This document shows positions 43,680 to 56,816 of a stretch of DNA of 64,000 nt, one piece after another. Origin of the DNA: Fulvia fulva (Eukaryota > Ascomycota > Dothideomycetes > Mycosphaerellales > Mycosphaerellaceae). The DNA is taken from positions 1,488,001 through 1,552,000 of the forward strand of contig NC_063014.1 in assembly GCF_020509005.1 (NCBI RefSeq). Direction: 5' to 3'. Made by a program: the position numbers and the translations under genes. Every line of letters starts with the position of its first letter. Position 1 is the first letter of the stretch. The notes beneath the pieces were generated by a model. The model was not told where the DNA came from. It was given only the letters and a program-made list of their open reading frames with translations, and did not search any database.

Positions 43680-46380
43680 TCCGAGTACCTTAGCGTCTAG
43701 CGGTAACTAGTTAGATAGAGCTACGAAACCTATAGGCGTAGATAACTCCGGCCGGTTATAGTAAAAGTCTATAATAGCGGCGGCTACCCTCGTAAACAGG
43801 TCCTTAGTAGGTTACTAAGTTTCACTATCCTCTATGTCCTAATATCCGACCTATCGTACCTTATACTATATGTCGACCTTACGCTTATACCCCTTCTTTA
43901 CCTTTCTAGTACGCTTCCTCGTATATATATCTAAGATCTTGTCTACCTCGTACTCGGTCGCCGCGGGTACTACTATAATATCGGCCTCGGCATTAGCTTC
44001 CGTCGTATTAGGAACTATAACTACGGGTAGCGGCGGTATAAGGTGCTGTCCCTCTAGCGGCGGTAGGTTAGTATCGTCGGCGCGCTATAATAGCGACGTA
44101 TAGAAACAGTTATCGAGTCTAGCTAACGTATCGGAGAGCTTTAGCTTATAGGAGAGCTTCGAGGGCATAACTTCTACGATCTAGTATAGTCTAGTATATC
44201 GTCGATCTAGTTTCTTAGAAGGGCGTATCGTACGGATGTTCTTCGTACTAAGGAACACCTAATCGCCTACCTTATAGTCGGGCGAGATACGGTAATATCG
44301 GTTAGCGGCCTTAGCTTATAAGGCTTAGGACATTCTTAAATTCTCTTAGAGGAACTAATGTAGCTCGTAAAGGCGTCGGGCGAATACTTCGGCGGATTTG
44401 CTATTAAGTCGCTAAAGAGTCGTTATCTAGCGGCGATCCCCGCCTACCTATAAGTCGATACGTTCCGTAAACTCGGTATAATATCTAAGGTTTACGTAGA
44501 AAGGTAAAACACCGGTAGTCTCTAACACGTAGTTATTAATAGTAAACTGAGCTAGGTATAGCTATTTAGCCTAGTCGCTCTATACCTTATTAATATAGGC
44601 GCGTAAGTACTATTCTATATTCTAATTAGTACGCTTAGACTAACCGTCCGTCTCGGGGTGATATAATAAACTTAGCTTACGTTAAATCCGTAGTATCTTA
44701 TATAGCTACTTCTAGAAAGTTATAATAAACTGTTTCCCTCTATTAGAGGTGATCGTGTCCGGGAGCCTACGTCGACTTAATACGTACTTTAAGAACAGGC
44801 GCGCTACATTCTTCGCCGTTATAGCTCTAATAGGAACAAGTTCTACTTCTTTCGTTAGGCGGTCCGTAACGGTTATAATATTATTATAAGTCATACCGTC
44901 GAGTTCGCTATCTAGCAAGTCTACTATAAAGTCGACTAATATGTAGCGCTAGGGTCGTTCTAGTATAGAAAGTAGATGTAATAATCTAGGTAGCTAGGTA
45001 TATAGAGATTTCGTCGTACGGTATACTCGGCAATTTACGGTATATCTACGTACTAATCTTACTAAGCTAGGCTAGTAAAATTTACGTACTACGAGCTTAT
45101 ATATACGGGCTCTACTAGGATGGCCTACTACTAGTACGTCGTGGTTTATCTTCACTATTCGAGTCCGTAGCTTCTAGTTATCCGGTACCTATAAGCTCTA
45201 GTCGCCGTACTAATTACGGACGTAGAGTATGTCTCCTTCTACCTCGTAGTATACTAGGTGTACCTTCGCCTTTTAAAGAAGTAGCGGGATTACGTTACCT
45301 TTCTATAGCATCTTGATTACTACCTTAAGCTCCTAGTCTACGGCGTACGCTATTACTATTCGATACTCGAGTTTAGCCTCGTAATTAGCCTCTATCGTAG
45401 ACTTCGATACGGTAGTAGCTTCTACCGGTATAGCGGCTTCGGCTAGTATAAATTCTGTTGCTTCTAGGTTTAGCGGAGTTTCCGTCTCTTTAGTAACATC
45501 TTCTACGGTTACGCGTATAGAGTCGATCTTAAGGAATCACTTAGGCGGTAGTAACGTCTAGTACTAATACTAATTACGCGGATCGTCTACCCCCTACGGA
45601 AGGTCCTAGCTACGTCTCGTTAGACTATCTAGCTTTATGCCTTAAACACCCGGCCTATAGACGATATAGAAGTTAAACTAAGAGAGGAACTTAGCCTACC
45701 TCGCCTAACTTCGATTAAGCTACTTCGTCGTTATAAAGTACTCTAGGTTCTTATAATCTATAAACACTTCGACCGGTTCGATAGTATTATTATCTACTTC
45801 GTAGGCCAATTTAGGCCTCTACTCTTCAAACGCCTTGATAATAGCTAATAGCTCCTTATCGTAGATCTTATAGTTATACTCTTATAGACTTAACTTCTTA
45901 GAGTAAAACGCTACCGGGTATAGGACGCCTTCTTCGTTAGATTAGGAGAGGACGCCGGTATTAACGAAATCCGAGGAGTCCGTCTTAACGACTATCTACC
46001 TCCCCGGTACGTAATATACTAATATACCCGCTTTACTAAATACTGCCTTTAATACGTCAAACGCCTTCTAGCACCCTAGTATCTAATCGATTCTTCTGTT
46101 CTTATAGTTACTAGGGCTATCGGACTTGGTCAAGTTAGTTAGCGGCGATACGAGTCGCGAGAACGCTTCGATAAACCGTCTATAGAAGTTAGCGAAGCCT
46201 AGGAACGCTTATATATCCTTTAGGTTAGTTAGAGCCTCCTAGCTTTAGATATATTCTAGCTTGTCGGCGTCTATTTTAATGCCTTCTAGCGTAATAATTA
46301 GGCCTAGGTATTTGACTCTCTACTAATAGAATTCGTATTTATTAATATCTACGGTTAACCCGGTATCGCGTAGTTTTATT
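43680..46380 (-). pseudogene. Gypsy C RNase H, integrase and chromodomain
   Basis: RNase H (about 45650-46000) shows KELLAIIKAFEEQRP and DYKNLEYFIT on the minus strand. The integrase core is partly open: 44712-44918 gives 68 residues beginning MLDSELDGMTYNN. It includes TVTDRLTKEVELVPI and TITSNRGKQFI, where the second catalytic Asp (SDRG) is Asn. The chromodomain at about 43745-43870 reads VRxVGYxDIEDSET, then AAAIIDFYYNRPE. The order and the chromodomain place it among chromoviruses. The plus-strand frame 43870-44103 is a shadow. Confidence 0.85.
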
Positions 46381-47210
46381 AAAACCTTCGTTACGTACTT
46401 AATATACTCTTCGAGTATATCGCTAAAAATTAGCATATTATCTAGGTATACCGATACGAAGTCGTCAAGGTGTTCCTATAATACACTATTAATGTACGAC
46501 TAAAACGATGCCGGGCCGTTATATAGACTAAACGGTAAGACTAGACATTCGTATACTCCGTACCGCGTAGCGAACGCTATTAGCCATTTATGCCCTTCGG
46601 TAATACAAAGCTTATTAAAGGCTACGACGATGTCTAGCTTCGTGAAGTACCTCTTACTATATATTCTATTAAGGGTTTCCTAGATCAAAGGTATAGGGTA
46701 CCTGTTCTTAATAGTTATTACATTTAGCTCTCGGTAGTTAATATATACTCGGAGTCCTCCTCCTAGCTTACGTACTACTAGAATAGGAGCTAGGGACTAG
46801 CTTGTCTTCTAACTAGCCTTACGGACTTTCCCTTCGCTCTTCTACTTAGTGACCCATTTCTTAACTACTTCATTCTCTTACGGTACAAGCCTATAGGGTT
46901 TGCGGTAAGGAGGCTCTTATAGGCCGTCGGGCTTAATATAGATTTTATAGTTAATACCCGGCCTATAAGGCGGGAGCCCTTTATAGTCTTTAGCTAAGAA
47001 CGCGTCCGTAATATAATAGTACTCGGGCGGAAGCTTCTCCTTCGAGTTGTAGTTAAATTGCTTATTTAGGAACTGATTAAGATCGTTAGCTAACATTACG
47101 CTTAGCTTTAACTCGCCGTTACTATCCGTTTTACTAGACTCGTTACTAGTAGGTAGAATATAGAAGCACTCGGTCCTAGGCCGGTACGTATACATTTCGT
47201 AAGCGTAACG
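46381..47210 (-). pseudogene. Gypsy C reverse transcriptase
   Basis: The N-terminal linker is open at 46917-47195 (92 residues) and contains KLPPEYYYITDAF and GLPPYRPGINYKIYI, the LPPHRPGxDHxI element that precedes gypsy RTs. The catalytic box reads YLDNMLIFSD at about 46424-46453, so YLDD has lost its second Asp. The thumb region runs on to about 46200 with further stops. Confidence 0.87.
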
Positions 47211-47399
47211 ACTAACGCCTTAACAGTCTACTTTCTTATCGTCGTGTATATATAAGGACGAGACGTTTAACTCCGCCCCTCCTACCGTAAATCCTAGCGA
47301 CTCCCCGGTAAAGGGCTCTAGTCCGTATTTCGTACGTTACCGGTATTAGTAGTTTAGGGACTAAATCGTTATCGAAGTCTTCCTACGAAGATAGTGACT

Positions 47400-47720
47400 A
47401 AAGTAGTAGTCTAATCTAAGGGCCACTTCGCCGGTTTCCTAGAAGATATTAGGGTTATACTAGCTTAACTAAGGTAGGCCGAGGACGATCTCGTATTTAA
47501 GGTCGGTTACGTAGTATATTATTTGCTCGTAATAATGACCGCCGATAATAACGTCGACTAAGGCTACGTATATGATACGTCTAGTACTCGCCTTCCTATT
47601 GCCTAGTATCAAGTTCTTACTCTAAACTAGGGGTATTAGAGGGATGTTATGTTTACGTATATATTTCTAATCGAGAAAGAGAGAGGTTAAAGCAGAATCT
47701 AGTAGGCCTCGTGCCTTTCC
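47400..47720 (-). pseudogene. Gypsy C protease
   Basis: GLLDSALTSLFLD (about 47665-47703) is the retropepsin active site LDSGxTxxFI with the Asp kept and Gly to Ala. EIVLGLP..SxYNPNI (about 47440-47490) is the conserved C-terminal half. The enzyme would process Gag-Pol. The frame is shared with the RT linker downstream. Confidence 0.8.
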
Positions 47721-47849
47721 ATTTTGTATTATTATAGGTAGTACTATATAAGAGTGTATATCCGGTAACTATAGTTCTAATATATAGGCCGATATCTTAA
47801 GTTCTCCGCCGTAGTCCGTCTCTTATATTCTATACCTCTCGATCTTATA

Positions 47850-49920
47850 CTCTTTCTAATTCTTGTTCTAACTACTATCTACTATACTTAGGTAGTAGCC
47901 CCGGCATTTCCCTACTTAGTAGCGAGGGCGCTCAAGTTCGGAGTTACGTTACGTAGTCGAGGTAGGCGGTAGTCGCCGTCGTAGCCGTATATCTCGTACT
48001 CGGGGTTACTAGTAATATATAGTCCGGTACGGTAATAGAAGTACTTACCCTACTTCTTTAGATCTTCGCGACCCTTACGGTTAAGCGGTAGTAGATTCTA
48101 AAGGTATACTAGTAAGTCTTCCTTCTTCTTAATACCTAAGTACTATAGTAGGCGTTATATAATCGTACCGGTCGCGCTAGCTACGGTAGCTATAGTAGTT
48201 ATTACGTTACTAGTAGGGCCTAGGTTCTAGTTACCTCCTCCGCCGCTACTACGAGGGCGGTTATTATCCTACTAAGGGTATAGCTACTCGGTCTCATAGA
48301 AGGTCTCGTCTAACTCGGTACACTCCTTAATAACATCCTATATACTATTTAGGTAACGGTTGACCTCTCGGTCGCCGAATATCTTAATAAAGTACTTACG
48401 GTTTAGGCGGTTACGGAAAAGTATTAGCTCGGTATTATCCCCCTAGTCTATCTAGGTACGTAACTTCGAGTAACGTACGAAGAATACGACAAAGGATTCC
48501 TTCTACTACTACTTATAGGTTATAATATCGACTATAGCCTTTATAGCTTCGTTCCGGGTACCGTACTATCGCGTTATCTAGTCTAGTAGCTCCTCGCCGG
48601 TACTAAACTCGTTATATAACTAATGTCCTAGGATAGGGATACGTAGCTTAATAGTAGTCTAGACTTTACTATTAGTCTATCTATATAGAAAGCGGAGGGC
48701 ATCCTACTTAGTACGGAAGGTCGCTACTATAAGCTTTAGTAGGATACTCGTATACTAACTATCGAAAGATAGGTCGGCATCGTTCTTAAACTTCTTAGGA
48801 TCTAGTACTCCCTTACCGATCTCTATACTACGCTCTAAGGTACGGTCGATGTTAATAAGACGCTCGGCGAGGTCTACTAGCGGTGTCTATATACGATTAG
48901 TACGTCCTCCTCTAGTACGTACCGTCTCTTAGCGCTAGTTACGGCGGCGATTATCGTGGCCTCGATCCTTGTCCTTATCGCTACGGCCTAGGCCGTTATT
49001 ATCATTGTCATCTCTACTACTACCCCTACCGCCCCCGGTAGCGGCTTTACGATATATACGCTAAAGCTTCTCGAGGGAGGTCTCTCGCGGGTAAGAGCGC
49101 GAGCGTGACGGACTACGGCCTCGACGCCTATTACCGTTAGTAGTGTTGTCCTCTATAGCTTAGAGTCGAGTCTTTAAGTTATTAATGTCCTTCTATAACG
49201 CCTAGTTTATGCTCTTAGTATCTTATGCCTTCTTCTTCTCCTTTTCGCTAAGATCGTAAAATTGTTTATATAGATTATTAGCTTACTTATACTTGTCCTA
49301 GACCTCCTTTATCTTAGCTAGGTCTAGTACGTTCTTAAGATCCTATACTATCTTCTATAAGGCGGACTTCTCGGTTCTAAGTATCTAATAGATACGGTCG
49401 TATTCGGCGTAGAGGTTATAGTACTAGTCGTTCTAGAGGGCGTTTATACGTTATAAGACGTCGACTTACTCGGTAGCGGTCTACGCGGTATCAAATCCTC
49501 GTAGGATAAAGTCGTATAAAGTCTTAGGATAGTCTCGGACTAACTCGGCGAGGTCGTTCGCGTCGACGTTCTAGAAATCGCTAGCGGCGATATGTTCGGC
49601 TTCGTCGAGAGAGTAGTAAATAGGTAGTATGTCGTCGCTACCCTTCTCCTAGTACTCCTTTAGCTCGTAGAGTTCTATAAAGTTAATAGCGCCTCTCTAT
49701 TCCCTATCGAGTACCTTCTCCTATACTATATCTAACTCCTACTAAAGAGCGACGCCGGTATTAATCGTAATACGCTAGTCGTTATCTTAAGTCTAGGGCT
49801 ATAGAAAAGATAAGAGATCTAGGAAAAGAGATATACGCTTACCTAAGGGCTTTACCGGTAGTAGTATACCGTTCTAGGTCTATAAGTCCTACTGACTCGT
49901 TATAGTATAGTTGTTAACGC
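47850..49920 (-). pseudogene. Gypsy C gag
   Basis: The N-terminal part (about 49150-49500) is a strong coiled coil with heptads such as IYQILRTEKSALQKIVQDLK, once TAG is read as the lost Gln. An Arg/Ser-rich linker follows (about 49080-49140), then the central gag domain (about 48300-48900). A zinc-knuckle remnant rich in Tyr and Gly lies near 47890-47935. Start codon and exact ends cannot be fixed. Gypsy A and D show the same coiled-coil gag design. Confidence 0.75.
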
Positions 49921-49949
49921 GACCTGTCGCTATCGCTAAGGTCTTCGCG

Positions 49950-50200
49950 GCGTTAACTTCCCTAGGTATCTATATACTTAGCGCCTTACCGTGTTCTACT
50001 ACCCGCTCGTAGTCGCGTATTCTTTAGTTCTATAAGTCTGTTCCTATTATTACGCGTCCCTTACCTAGATCCGTAATCTAGGTAGGCTAGTAGAACAAAC
50101 TATAAGGGCGCGCGTACTATAGGGTCCGGGAGAGATAGTTATTGTTCTACGAAGCTACGAAAGAGGAGCGCGAGGCGCGGCGAAGTTATAAAGTAAAGCT
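49950..50200 (-). repeat. Gypsy C 5' LTR region
   Basis: It contains the minus-strand core TTATAA followed by GCGCCTCGCGCTCCTCTTTCG (50159-50194), which matches the LTR core of gypsy B and E. The LTR ends could not be fixed because no partner LTR is present. Confidence 0.55.
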
Positions 50201-51540
50201 AAGCCGCGCTAACCCGATACGGAAGGTCCGCGGTTCAGCCGGGCCGACGTAGCTATAGTAGGGGGTCGCGGGCTACCCGTAATATCGCGCTACCTATTCG
50301 TTATATACCTCGAGCGCCGCTTCGAGTTAGCGGTAGTTAGTCTAGGTTAAGTCGCTATATATTAGGATATTTATGCCGTCGATAAAGCCTATATAGGAAT
50401 TAGTACCGCCGGCGCTTCCCCTAAGTAGCGGGAGGAGCGTAGAGGCGAAGAAAAGGAAGAGGATCGGAGAGAGCGATAAGCCCTACGGGATCCCCGTTTC
50501 TATAGGCCGTATCTAAGGTTTACGCTACTCCCCTAGGACGAGCTACGTAAACCGGTTACTAAGGAAGGACTTAACGAACGCGACGAGCTAGCTAGGTAGA
50601 CCTTTCGCCCGGAGGATATAGAGTAGTCGGGCGTAGGAAACTTTATCGAACGCCCCCGAGATATCGAGGGATAGTAGGGTAGCGACCTACTATCGGCGTA
50701 TTGCCTAGATTATATAAACCTATTCCGTAACGAGTTCTAGGGCGGTCGTCGTAGACCGCCCTAGTCGGGCTCCTATCTACTCGGCTAGGAGTAGCTAGTA
50801 CTCCTCGGCTAGCTTAGAGATACGATCGGCTACGATACGCTCTAGCGCCTTACCGATCGTACTAAGTAGCGCTATCGGGCGGTAGGCCTTCCTAACGTCG
50901 TATCTAGCCTTACCCTCCTTATAGAGGACGACTATACTCGAGTACCGGAAGGGGGTCGGTACGTATAACTACTAGAGGTATATCGTAAATAGCCCCGCGA
51001 GGTACGGGGCTAGCGTCTAGCGGTAGTACTTAAGGAATCGGTTAGGGATCTTATCTAGTCCTAGGGCCTTGTCTAGGAGCGCCGCTTTTAGTACTATTAG
51101 TACCTCCGCCTCCGTTACCTCTTAGCTAGTCTCGAGCTCCGTTAGGTATACGAAGCCTTCGATATTATCGAGTCGGGTAGCGACCGGAGGAGGGAGGAAC
51201 GCCTCTACTAGCGCGTCGGCTCTACCTTACTAGGCTTCCTAGAGGACCCCTTACCTATTACGGATAGGTAGGAACTATAGTAGTAGTAGCGGCGTCTCCG
51301 GCTTCCTCGTACGCGCCTACTTAGCGAGCTTCTAGACCTTACTTTAGTCTCCTATAACTTTACGGACGGCGTTACGCTACGTAATATTACCCTAGCGCCT
51401 AATAATCCTACCCTTCGCGTTATCTAGTCGGCGGTATCGGGCGTATATAGCGTCCTATTTTGTCTCGTTCTACCGGCGCCGCGCCGCTACCGTTATACGG
51501 ACTACGTAATTCTACCTAAAGGCGGTACCTACCTATAGTT
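50200..51540 (-). mobile_element. LINE3 fragment (reverse transcriptase)
   Basis: A third LINE family on the minus strand. From 51500 downward it reads RxRRLDNAKGRIIRR, LPIRNxQGVL, LDKIPNRFLK (about 51040), YRPIALLSTIGKALE (about 50880), LLSLDISGAFDKVSY (about 50660), TGIPQGLSLSPILFLFF (about 50480) and FIDGINIL (50370-50386). The motif order is that of a LINE RT. The second Asp of the catalytic pair is Gly, as in LINE1-B'. The endonuclease, the 3' UTR and the tail are absent, so both ends are truncated. Fewer stops occur than in LINE1 or LINE2. Confidence 0.83.
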
Positions 51541-52281
51541 ACTACTTTAGCTATAACTAATACCGACGTAGAGGGGTTCGCTTTATTCGCTACCTATCCT
51601 CCTAGTACTATAAAGCCGGTATATATCAGTTTCCTTAGGCTATTATAGTAGAAGTCTATAATAGAGGCGGCGGCTATCTCTATTATATCCTCCGCTAGCT
51701 CCTATATTAGATCCTTATCGTCTCCTACCTAACTAACTAGATACTTATACTAGCCGTACTTCCTCCGTATATTTAGGATCTTATCTTTATACTAGAACTA
51801 ATTAATCCCCTCTTCGTTCTCTACCTCGATCGGCGGTAGAGTTAGTTCTACTTAGCTAGGTAACGCTTTATATATAGGGAGTAAGAGGTTCGTATAGAAT
51901 CCGTTATATAGGTTCTCTAGCGACCGCGGTAGGCTTAAGCGATACGTATCGTTCGGTAGTACTTCTGTTATTACGTAGGGGCCTACGTAGCGATAGTTAA
52001 GCTTCTTAGATAGCCGAGCTATACGCTAGTTACGGGTACTTAAGTAGACTTTATCGCCTACCTCGTATATAGGTACTAGCGTACGATATTAATTAGTAAA
52101 GTCGGCTTATAAGTCTTATACTATATATATTACTTAGTATAGATACTCCCGTATATCGCTTATTCTCTTTACGAAAGCGTCGGCCGATTATACGTTAAGC
52201 TTCTACTTAGTAGGTATCGCTCGGATCGGAAGGTCTAGCTCGCCGTCTACGTATTATAGTAGTTTACCGTAGTTAGCTAAA
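51541..52281 (-). mobile_element. Gypsy F fragment (integrase C-terminus and chromodomain)
   Basis: Minus-strand reading gives the chromodomain YKYLVSxVGDDKDLI then ELAEDIIEIAAASIIDFYYN (about 51640-51760). Before it lies the integrase C-terminal GPY/F-type region (about 51850-52100). The fragment is cut at 52281 by the truncated 3' end of LINE1-C and borders LINE3 around 51541-51620, where no clear end signal was seen. Confidence 0.72.
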
Positions 52282-55200
52282 TCTAGGAGTAATAGCTATA
52301 GGGGCAGCTAGTATTTATATATTCTAGAACCTTCCTCTATAATAGGTACCCCTAGAGGCCGATATGTTCGCTTCGTAGTTAGGTTACTATACTACTCTAT
52401 ACCCTCGTAAGGCGGTAGTAGATAAGCTTCGGGGGGTGCTTAACCGCGGATTTCGTAGCTAACTATTCCTTAGGTTATCCCGCTAGCTAAGGGCGTCTAC
52501 TATACCCTACAACCTAGTTGTTGTACCTCTCTTTCTATAGTTGCTCTATAAACGATTTCTTACCTTCCTATTATATTACTAGCTATTTGTCCCTTACCCG
52601 GTAGTTCGGCTCGTTTCCGGGTCGAGTACCCTTATACGCTAGTACTAATTCGCGGGTCCTTACGACTATACTAGCGATAACCTGATATACTAGGTACTAT
52701 ACCGACTTGCCTAAGTAGGAGGTCCGTAGTCCCTAGATATATAGGGCGATCGGCGGTATAGCGGTCTCGTACTTAAGTATCCTTATTAGTATCGACTTAT
52801 ATACCCCGGTAACCTTCCTTAGGTATTAGTTTTAGATCTTCGCTAACGGCGCGACGAGTCCCTCTAATAGGTAGGCCCTCTTGCCTAAGGACTATATTTA
52901 GCTACTATAGGTAAGGACTAGCCGTATAATAGCCGTATATAGAAGTCGTAACTAATAAAAGTCCGCCCCCTATATAGACGTAGTAAGCCTCTAGTATAAT
53001 GCTATATTCTGTTTAGCTTTCCGTAATATTACCTATACGTACTTCCTCTACCGTAGCGCCGGGTCTACCTATAGTCCGAGGATCCTAAGCTAATTTACCG
53101 GGTTAGTCGTATACTACTATATCTAGATAGAAGCTTATATATTATAGAACCGTAGCCGGCGCGTAAAGTGTCTTAGGTTGTACTTTTCTAGGGTAAACCG
53201 AGCCCGATCTTTCCTAGCCTAGTCCTTATAGATCTTATACTTCTCTTCTAGTAGCCTATAGTTCTCCTTAGTCGAGGACGACTACGCTAGGATATTCGTG
53301 TCGTCTACGAAGCGGCTCGTAGGGGTATTCTAGGATTCTAGGGCTAGGAGTAGCGTCGCTATAAAGAAGAGGAATAGGATAGATACTAGCGTTAAGCCTT
53401 ACGGGATTCTAGTATAGACTACTTAAAATAGGCTTTTATACTAACCGACTAGGATCGACGTACTACGGTTTTGGAGGTAGGACCGTACGAAGTTAACGAG
53501 CTACTTAGGGAGTCCTTTCGACTTTAGGATATAGAGTAGCCGCGGGTATAATACGTAGTCGAAGGCTCCCGATATATCTAGACTAAGTAAGGATACTACC
53601 TTGTCCCTATTCCTATACTAGATAGCCTTTACCTAAGAGGTAACAAGTTCTATCGCGGATAGCGTCGACCGCTATAGGCGCGTACCTATCTAGGTGTCCG
53701 GGAGTAGGGAGTACTCCTCTACTGCCTCGGAGAGTCTCGTTATAACTAGCTTCCTAAGCGCCTTCCTAAGAGTATTAAGGAGCGCAATTAGGCGGTACGA
53801 CTTTACCTACGTATAGTCTTCCTTTTACGGCTTACGTAGGACTACTATCGTCGACTGTTTAGATACTATTAGGTAGTATCTAGTCTATAGGCAGGCGTTA
53901 AAGATCGTTACGACTACTAGGGCTAGTTGATCTCTACACTTCTTTAGTAGCTCGTTTAGGATCCTATCCGGCCCCGGGGCTTTCTTCGCCGGTAACTTCC
54001 TTAGTATAGCGGCAACTTCTCCCTCGGACACCTCCTATTAGACCGCGATGCTAGGGGCTAGGGGAGTAGAGCTATTTATATCGCTTAGATCAGCCTCGAC
54101 TAGAGGCGGGAAGAACTTACTAGCTAGTAGACGCGCCTTAGCCTCGGGGTCGCTAACCGGGCTACTAGGCGATTGTAGCACTAGGATAGAGAAGGAGGGG
54201 CCCTATATAGGGTCCTATCGGGCCCATTTCGCTAGCTTCTACATCCTCTCTAGCTTGCCGGCGATTTCTTCTACTATAGCCCTCTAGCCGACTACTTTCT
54301 CCCTTCGTATTATAGCTTTCTTCTATTAGTATGCCTCTCTATATACGTTCTAGGCCTCCTCGCTATAGCTACTCGTCCACACCCGGCGGGCTCTCCTTGC
54401 TTCTCTTACTACCGTAGTACACTCCGGCGTCTAGTATAGTTTGGACTATATCGTTAGTTAGGTAAGCGGAACCTGAAGTGAGGTCGCTTTTCTTATTTCG
54501 TCTATTAACCCCTAGACTACTTCGTCTATCTCGTCTTTACTATTATATTGCTACTACGCGATCTAGACTAGCCTCTTAGAGTCATTAAGGTACGCCTAGA
54601 TATTGGCCTAGTAGGCCTTTCCCTAGTTTAGCTTAGGGGTTCTCGCTAGTATACGTTATATCTATATCGTAATAGAGGTCCTGACTAGTATATAGTCTAA
54701 CGACGCCTCGAGTTTATATTCGATCCTATAGTAAATTACCGTATAGTAGTAGCTATCTAAGATCTAGGAGAGGTCGATCGTGCCTTAGAGTCCCCCTCTC
54801 TTCTAGGTACCTAGGTCCTTCGGGGTATTAAGGGTAATTACGTTACTCGCTATTAAGTCGAGTACTTCGTCGGCTATAGGGTGCGGCTATATAAGGCTTT
54901 CCTAGGAAGGGTAGTGTATATTGAAGTCTCCTACTACGATGTAGCACCCTTGTCTCTTAAGCGTACTGTCTAGGTGTCTATAGACCCCTTAGTCGCGGCT
55001 AGACCTCGAGGCTAGCGGTTGTATATATAGGTTGTGTATCTAGGTACTACCTACGTAGAGGGAGGTAATATCGCCCCCGCCTTCTTCGTCTACGTAGTAC
55101 ACTACCTCCTAGTCGGATTCTAGTATGTCCTTACTAATATAGAAGCACGTACGGGGTCTACCGTCGCCTCGTAGGTATGTCGTATAGCCTAGTAACTTAT

Positions 55201-55328
55201 ATATCGTTAGTCTCTTATAGTACGGGTTAATCTATAGCTCCTAGATTACTAGGACGTAGTAGACGTACGGGTCCGCCTCGTATAGGAAATAGTTCTAGAC
55301 TATATCCTTACTATAGTTAACGTTATAC
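52282..55328 (-). pseudogene. LINE1-C ORF2 (3'-truncated)
   Basis: Endonuclease and RT as in LINE1-A. The RT box is FVDDTNI near 53294-53316. The C-terminal His/Cys segment is kept but roughly the last 75 codons are absent. The plus-strand frame 54048-54287 inside it is antisense noise, repeated at 62521-62760 in LINE1-D. Confidence 0.85.
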
Positions 55329-56690
55329 TAGATAATACTAAGCGTATCGAGGCTAGTCATCGGTATCGATAATCATTTCCTCTATATCGTCCTATGTCCT
55401 ACTGCCCTACGCGTCCTAGTCTACGCCTATTGGCTATATACTAAAGGGGAGCCGGGTCTAGTTAGATTTCCTCGCTATAGCTAGTAGAGTACGTGGCCTC
55501 CCGTACGCCCTAGGTTACGTATCCTTTATATCGTTCTCGGCCCTAGGGCGCTTATGCCCGACCGCCGCTAGTTAGTTCCGGTATAGGCTAGCCTTACGGT
55601 CGCCGTAGAATCTTAGGGCGACGGTTCTGTTTATGATTGCCTTGTTTTTCGCTAGTTTCCGCTATAGGCATTCCGTACTATACGATAGGTAGTGCCCCGG
55701 ACAGTTCGCGTACCGTCTCGTAGTCGATATATAGTCCCTAGATATATAGTCTCCTATACAGTTCGAGCAGGCCTACTTGTTTATACACGTGTAGGTTTGG
55801 TGTCTATACTATTAGCATTTGAAGCATTAGAGGACACGAAAGGATGAGGAGTGCTTTTCTACTATCTTAAGGCTATATTGCTAGACTAGGCCTTGTTCTA
55901 TCGCTAGATCCGCCGCTTTCGCGTCTTATAGCTATACTATTAGCGCCGAGGCCTTCTTACCTTCTGGCCATTTTCTATAGAGCCAGGTCGCCTTCTAGAT
56001 TAGAGAGTTAAGAGTGACCGGGTTGTCCTCTTAGAGAGCGCGTAGGTGCCCCTAGTTAGTTAGGTCAAACTCCTTAGGTATGTCGTGGACTAGGATCGTA
56101 AATTGTTTCGTTAAGACCTTCGCTAATGCCGTAACCTTAGATGCCTACTATAGCTATACCTCTAGGTGCCTCCTAGTAGTAGTAGAGCTAGTATAGATCT
56201 ATAGAGTGCCGTTAAACTATTAGTTCACTACGACCACCCCTAGTTAGTTAATTCGTTAGGCGAGCTCCTTATTCGATAGCTTCGTAACTTCGGCCTAGTC
56301 TTCCTTTACTATAATACGGATCGTAACTATATCGTACGTTAGGCGGGGGCCTAGTATCGATACCGCGACCGATACCTAGCTATAGGGGTATTGATTCCGG
56401 GTGGCCTTACTAATCGCCTAGGACGTCGTCCTTATTTCTTATTACCCTCGGTAATACGACAGTATAAGCGCCGTACGTAGCTAAGTGATTATTACCTATA
56501 GAGACCGGTAAGGGAGCTAATCGTTAGTTTCTCTACTTTTTACGTCCTCTATAAGTTGCTACTAGTTGTCTTAGGGGAGCTTCGCCTATAGAGCCGTAGG
56601 CGCCGTTAGTACCGTAGCCTAGGCTACTATTACCTAGGAGTTGCCTAATATAGCTAGGCACCTCCGCGGCGTTTAGAGCTAAAGAAATAG
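55329..56690 (-). pseudogene. LINE1-C ORF1
   Basis: The zinc knuckle CFKC..YRHQTYTC is preserved (about 55789-55830), better than in LINE1-B, and the second cluster follows near 55730-55780. Stops of the Gln type interrupt the frame. The 5' UTR occupies about 56690-56816. Confidence 0.78.
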
Positions 56691-56816
56691 GGTAAAGAGA
56701 ACTTTAAGCTATCTAGATTAAATGAGGTAGAACTCCCTTAATTCTAGGGGTAGTGGCCTACTTTATATATCGTTAAAATAGCCTTAATAAGAGCTTTCGA
56801 ATGTGTCGTATTTTAG

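Larger units (their letters stand above)
43569..50200 (-). mobile_element. Gypsy C: nearly complete minus-strand chromovirus
   Basis: Read on the minus strand: a 5' LTR portion (about 49950-50200), gag, protease, RT, RNase H, integrase and chromodomain (43745-43870). The 3' LTR is missing because gypsy B ends at 43568. It is the longest uninterrupted gypsy element in the window. The right border with LINE3 is placed near 50200 by the end of the LTR core block and is uncertain by some tens of bases. Confidence 0.88.
52282..56816 (-). mobile_element. LINE1-C: 3'-truncated LINE1 copy
   Basis: A minus-strand LINE1 that aligns with LINE1-B from 23311 onward. About 400 bases are missing at the 3' end: the tail, the 3' UTR and the last ORF2 codons. 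The 5' end reaches ACGACACATTCG near 56800-56810, some 45-50 bases short of LINE1-B. It is nearly identical to LINE1-D. Loss of the 3' end is unusual for a LINE and implies a later break at 52281. Confidence 0.9.

Noticed and set aside
43870..44103. 77-codon plus-strand frame resembling a small secreted protein.
   Set aside because: Antisense to the integrase-chromodomain part of gypsy C. Secreted effector genes do occur in such regions of plant-pathogenic fungi, but nothing here supports one.
54048..54287. Plus-strand 79-codon frame MLGARGVELF..., repeated at 62521-62760, as a conserved small gene.
   Set aside because: It is antisense to LINE1 ORF2. The repeat reflects the near-identity of LINE1-C and LINE1-D, and no independent signal supports translation.
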